This document shows positions 60,811 through 64,000 of a stretch of DNA of 64,000 nt, in pieces (the stretch's first letter is position 1; every line of letters starts with the position of its first letter). Origin of the DNA: Paenalicyclobacillus mengziensis (GTDB lineage Bacteria; Bacillota; Bacilli; Alicyclobacillales; Alicyclobacillaceae). The notes under the pieces are model-generated. The model was given only the letters and a program-made list of their open reading frames with translations, searched no databases and was not told the origin of the DNA. The position numbers and the translations under genes were made by a program. The stretch spans positions 4,874,001 to 4,938,000 of the forward strand of contig NZ_CP071182.1 in assembly GCF_017298635.1 (NCBI RefSeq), given 5' to 3'.

Positions 60811-62154
60811 TCAATCAGGCAGTGGTTGACCCTTGGTTTCGCGCAAGAACAGCGCAGTTACAAAACCCACGATATAAATCAATCCGATGATGGTCGCCGC
60901 GATGCTGTAACCGCCAAGGATGGTAATCAGGTAACCGGCAAACAACGGACCGAGGAAGGCAACAAACCTGGCTGCATTGAAGACAAAGGAGACGCCTGTC
61001 GCGCGGATTGGCGTTGCAAAGAATTCTGGCAACCAGACAGGCATCCATGTGTACTGACCGAGGGTAAAGAGACCGTTGACGGCGGTCAGAAAGAGAATGA
61101 ATCCTAACTGATGCGCCCACAGGAACAACACGGGCGTCAAAATCAGAGACATCGCGAAGTAGGTCAGTGTTGTCTTTTTCCGCCCCCACGCATCTGCTAG
61201 GAACCCAAGCAAGATGTACCCGATAATCGCGCCAACGTTGTACACCATACCGCTGGCACTAGCCCAGTGTGCAGCCGAAAGACCGTGTTTTGCGGCTGTC
61301 GCCCCGACGTAGGAGGGGACCCACGAGGAGATTGCCCACCAGCCAACCGTCGTGGTCAATGACATCAAGAGACCCAGGATAGCCATCTTGCGCGAAGTCT
61401 TGTCGGAGAAAAGCGCTTTCAGCGTGAACGCAGAGTATTTGTGGTCGTCATGGGAGAGCTGTTCGCCCCTTGAGACCTTCTCCCGAATTTGAGATCGGTG
61501 TTGATTTGCGTGCTCCCACCGCTCCGACTCGTCAACATTTCTTCTCAACCACAGCAGCATCAAGGCGGGTAGGATGCCAAATAGGTACATGAACCGCCAA
61601 GCGTCCGGACCTGCGCCACTGACGAAGTACCAGATGAGCGACGCAATGAAAAATCCAATGCCAAGACCCGACTGCATGATGCCCGCAGCCTTGGCACGGG
61701 TATTCATCGGAAACACTTCGGCAACCATCGAGGTGCCGGTGCCCCACTCTGTTCCAATGCAAAACCCGACCAGTAAACGGAGGATGATAAATGAACCCCA
61801 AGACCACGCAAGCGCGCTGAGGCCGGTCATTAAGGCATAAGAGAGGATAGAAATCATCATCACTTTCTTCCGCCCAATGTAGTCAGCCATAATACCGCCG
61901 ACAATCCCACCAAACCCCCAGCCGAGCAGTGTCAGACCAATCGTCGTGCCCGCATAAAGTGGAATCAGCTTGAGATGCTCAGCAGGTAGGAGCTGTTTGA
62001 GTGCAACGCCCACGGTCAGAATCAAGGCGTAGGTCTCATACCCGTCAAACAGCCAGCCTAGGTTCGATGCAATCAGTGCATGCCACTGTTTTGCTGTCAC
62101 ACTGCGATACCACGGACCCGGCATCGATGTGACCTGCGGTAACGGTTGGCTCAT
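60811..62154 (-). CDS. MFS transporter, aromatic acid:H+ symporter-like
   Basis: A 447-residue transporter with 12 helices. LGWLFDGYETYALIL after helix 1 (the D and Y marker of AAHS/MHS carriers), IMADYIGRKKVMM in loop 2-3 and FFATPIRATGVSF near helix 10 are seen. AAAGGAGG lies before the ATG at 62154. A poly-T/TGTCC tandem repeat lies just upstream. Probably moves the aromatic substrate or product. Confidence 0.9.
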   Translation of the reverse strand: MSQPLPQVTSMPGPWYRSVTAKQWHALIASNLGWLFDGYETYALILTVGVALKQLLPAEHLKLIPLYAGTTIGLTLLGWGFGGIVGGIMADYIGRKKVMMISILSYALMTGLSALAWSWGSFIILRLLVGFCIGTEWGTGTSMVAEVFPMNTRAKAAGIMQSGLGIGFFIASLIWYFVSGAGPDAWRFMYLFGILPALMLLWLRRNVDESERWEHANQHRSQIREKVSRGEQLSHDDHKYSAFTLKALFSDKTSRKMAILGLLMSLTTTVGWWAISSWVPSYVGATAAKHGLSAAHWASASGMVYNVGAIIGYILLGFLADAWGRKKTTLTYFAMSLILTPVLFLWAHQLGFILFLTAVNGLFTLGQYTWMPVWLPEFFATPIRATGVSFVFNAARFVAFLGPLFAGYLITILGGYSIAATIIGLIYIVGFVTALFLRETKGQPLPD

Positions 62155-62165
62155 CGTTGAGTGCC

Positions 62166-62200
62166 TCCTTTGTCCTTTTTTTGTGTCCTTTTTTTGTGCT
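62166..62200. repeat. short TTTGTCC-type tandem repeat before the MFS start
   Basis: Two to three copies of TTTGTCCTTTTT-like units lie directly upstream of the MFS ribosome binding site. Confidence 0.6.
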
Positions 62201-62309
62201 CGTTTTTGGGTAAGGCCTAACCATTTGCATTCCAAGATGAGACTTTGATAGCGCCGACATCCACTGGATAGTTTGGATTATTCTGACTTTACTCTGTTCA
62301 CATCCCCAT

Positions 62310-62347
62310 CTCCCAAAACGTTCACCATTCAGAAAACGTCTTGGGAG
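62310..62347. repeat. inverted repeat downstream of ubiD
   Basis: CTCCCAAAACGTT and AACGTCTTGGGAG form a 13-bp stem with one wobble pair. It has no T tract but is placed to protect the ubiD mRNA end or to act as an operator for the MFS gene downstream. Confidence 0.5.
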
Positions 62348-62403
62348 AGTTGGTTTTGTGAGCAGAGCCGAGCTGGTCAGAGCTTAGACAGTGGGCTGGC
62401 TCG

Positions 62404-63849
62404 CTAAAGTTTCAGCAGGTGCCCCCACCGTTCTCTCACCTCCTCTTGTAGTTTCTGACTCGCCTGTGCCACCGGGGGAAAATCGTCAATATGGTCAAAT
62501 GGACGACAAGCGTCGATGATGGCTCGAGAACTGAACATGGCTTTTGATTTATAGGCGACGGACATTGGGTCATTCTTAGAGCCCATGGCGTTCTGGATAA
62601 AGTCAATGTCGTAGACCGGATCGGACCTCGTTGCCACTGCCCACATGACTTCTTCCAAGTTGGCCGGGTCAATATCGTCATCGACGACAACCACGTACCG
62701 CCCCATGTAAGCCGCCACTCCGCACTGACTGAGGACATGTCCGCATTGTCTCGCATGACCCGCGTAGCGCTGTTTAATACTAGCCACGGTGAACATCCGT
62801 GCGCCACCGATTTCGTGTGCCCATACACCTTCTACGCCCGGCACGCCTGCCGCGAGCAGGGCATCAAACAACAACGCCGAACGCATCACTGCTTTTGAAT
62901 ACGAGTAGTCATTTGGCGGCTTGGCTGGCGGACTACCAACGATAATTGGCTGATTTCGGTAGTAAACGCGTTCAACGCTCATCACAGAAGTAGGCTTTGC
63001 GCCAGCCTGGTAGTATCCGTGAAACTCCCCAAACGGTCCCTCCATTCGCGTATCACCAGGGTAAATGAAACCCTCGAGGACAATCTCCGCACCAGACGGG
63101 AACGGAAGACCTGTCAACTCGCCGTGCACGACGGCCACGGGTTCGTCAAGGATGGCACCGATATAGTTCCACTCGCACATCCCGTAGGGGACTTCGATAC
63201 CGGAGATGAGGTAGCACAGCGGATCGGCCCCGATGACGATACACACAGGGAACGGCTCACCCGCCTGCACATATTTCTGATACTGGATTTGACCGTGTTT
63301 GCCAGAAACCATATCCAGCCCGACGTGAGTCTCGTCATGCACCATGACGCGATAGGTACCGACGTTGACCCAATCTGAGTCGTAGTCCCTGGTGACGACC
63401 GCGCAACCGGTACCGATATAACGCCCGCCATCCCCCTCGTGCCAGAGCGGAGACGGGAAATCGAGGATGTTCACATGCTCTTTGTCGACAACATTCTCGA
63501 ATACAGGCCCAGTCTCCACTGCGACCGGCGGGAAATTTGCAGCTCTTGACTGCCACTCCTTCGGTTTTCCACGCAGCCACTGCACCAGTTCCCTGTGCTG
63601 ATAGGTCTGTGTTGCCCGCAGAATGGAACTGAGTCGATAGGGACTGCTCGTCGTGCAAGTCAACACCCGATGCCCGTCAGGGTACCCTGGAATCTCGTCA
63701 AACAGCAGCGCAGGATGACCAGCTTGTTTGACGTTCATCTCGCTGATGGCGCCGAGTTCAAGGTTCCAATCTGCGCCTCGAAGAACCTTGAGATTTTCCG
63801 CTTGTTTCATGGCATCGAGCCAATTTCTCAAGTCAAGGCTGTTCGGCAC
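62404..63849 (-). CDS. ubiD: UbiD family decarboxylase (prFMN-dependent)
   Basis: A 481-residue enzyme that removes CO2 from an aromatic or alpha,beta-unsaturated acid using prenylated FMN. YIGTGCAVVTRDYDSDWVNVG and GADPLCYLISG are family motifs; the catalytic Glu region reads EGPFGEFHGYY, with Arg in TYRVMVHDE completing the E-R-E set. VVVVDDDIDPANLEEVMWA follows. The GTG start is preceded by AAGGAGGGATGAT. It follows a [2Fe-2S] protein gene. Confidence 0.95.
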   Translation of the reverse strand: MPNSLDLRNWLDAMKQAENLKVLRGADWNLELGAISEMNVKQAGHPALLFDEIPGYPDGHRVLTCTTSSPYRLSSILRATQTYQHRELVQWLRGKPKEWQSRAANFPPVAVETGPVFENVVDKEHVNILDFPSPLWHEGDGGRYIGTGCAVVTRDYDSDWVNVGTYRVMVHDETHVGLDMVSGKHGQIQYQKYVQAGEPFPVCIVIGADPLCYLISGIEVPYGMCEWNYIGAILDEPVAVVHGELTGLPFPSGAEIVLEGFIYPGDTRMEGPFGEFHGYYQAGAKPTSVMSVERVYYRNQPIIVGSPPAKPPNDYSYSKAVMRSALLFDALLAAGVPGVEGVWAHEIGGARMFTVASIKQRYAGHARQCGHVLSQCGVAAYMGRYVVVVDDDIDPANLEEVMWAVATRSDPVYDIDFIQNAMGSKNDPMSVAYKSKAMFSSRAIIDACRPFDHIDDFPPVAQASQKLQEEVRERWGHLLKL

Positions 63850-63863
63850 GATATCATCCCTCC

Positions 63864-64000
63864 TTAAACAGCGCTTCCCGTCGAAGCGGGCAGTGTCAAT
63901 CCGTGCTCTTTCATGAGCTCAGACGCACGGTGAACGGCTGCAATAATCTCTGTGTAGGCAGCGCAGCGACACAGGTTGCCGGACATGTAATGGCGAATTT
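63864..64000 (-). CDS. molybdenum-hydroxylase small subunit, C-terminal end (partial at window edge)
   Basis: The frame runs off the window end. HYMSGNLCRCAAYTEIIAAV is the second [2Fe-2S] motif of the xanthine dehydrogenase / CoxS / HcrC small subunit. It ends 15 bases before ubiD. A molybdenum hydroxylase next to UbiD suggests hydroxylation or reductive dehydroxylation of an aromatic acid. Confidence 0.85.
   Translation of the reverse strand, partial: IRHYMSGNLCRCAAYTEIIAAVHRASELMKEHGLTLPASTGSAV

Overview
The window looks like chromosome from an endospore-forming Firmicute of moderate GC content. It carries an alpha/beta-type small acid-soluble spore protein, a gerA-type germinant receptor operon, strong AGGAGG-like ribosome binding sites with frequent GTG/TTG starts, and Firmicute-style intrinsic terminators. 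A member of the Alicyclobacillaceae or a relative would fit, but this is inference from gene content. No rRNA, tRNA or CRISPR array was seen.

Layout. 1-7 kb: spore protein, small membrane proteins, a polysaccharide deacetylase, a TauE/SafE exporter and the germination operon gerA-gerB-gerC plus a small membrane protein. 7-11.3 kb: a c-di-GMP-I riboswitch leading into an EAL phosphodiesterase fused to a FapA/DUF342 domain, a receiver-domain stub, a zinc-ribbon miniprotein and a PAS-GGDEF diguanylate cyclase. 11.5-14.6 kb: an MFS transporter, a TnpB relic and a PadR/HAAS pair. 14.8-24.5 kb (minus strand): a hydrogenase-4-like (Hyf/Ehr-type) membrane complex operon. Its large subunit has lost most NiFe ligands, its hyfB-like gene is split by an IS1182-type element with a CTAG target duplication, and its leader holds two tandem fluoride riboswitches, each followed by a terminator. 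24.7-27.3 kb: murQ, a PIG-L deacetylase and a double GNAT protein, probably amino-sugar or wall recycling. 27.6-31.1 kb: a second c-di-GMP-I riboswitch, a fossil chemoreceptor end, cheB and a second FapA-domain gene. 31-36 kb: GtrA, DedA, a kinase fragment, an ABC-2 exporter pair and a methyltransferase.

36-47.5 kb holds a one-component regulator made of an excisionase-type HTH fused to a SsuA-like binding domain, a peptide-type ABC uptake operon with an M17 aminopeptidase but no ATPase, and a GntR-MFS-CitE-CoA-transferase module for a dicarboxylic or hydroxy acid. 47.5-57.4 kb (minus strand) is a LacI-controlled saccharide operon: family-5 binding protein, two permeases, two ATPases, a GH35 beta-galactosidase and a decayed GH2 gene, with a cre-like site upstream. 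58.6-64 kb (minus strand) is a UbiX/UbiD decarboxylation cluster with two MFS transporters and the end of a molybdenum-hydroxylase [2Fe-2S] subunit, suggesting catabolism of an aromatic acid.

The two strongest leads are (1) tandem fluoride ON-switches heading a degenerate hydrogenase-4-like operon, and (2) a local c-di-GMP circuit in which two riboswitches control two paralogous FapA-domain genes, one fused to a phosphodiesterase and one paired with CheB, with a diguanylate cyclase nearby. Several genes are decaying by truncation, internal deletion or IS insertion.
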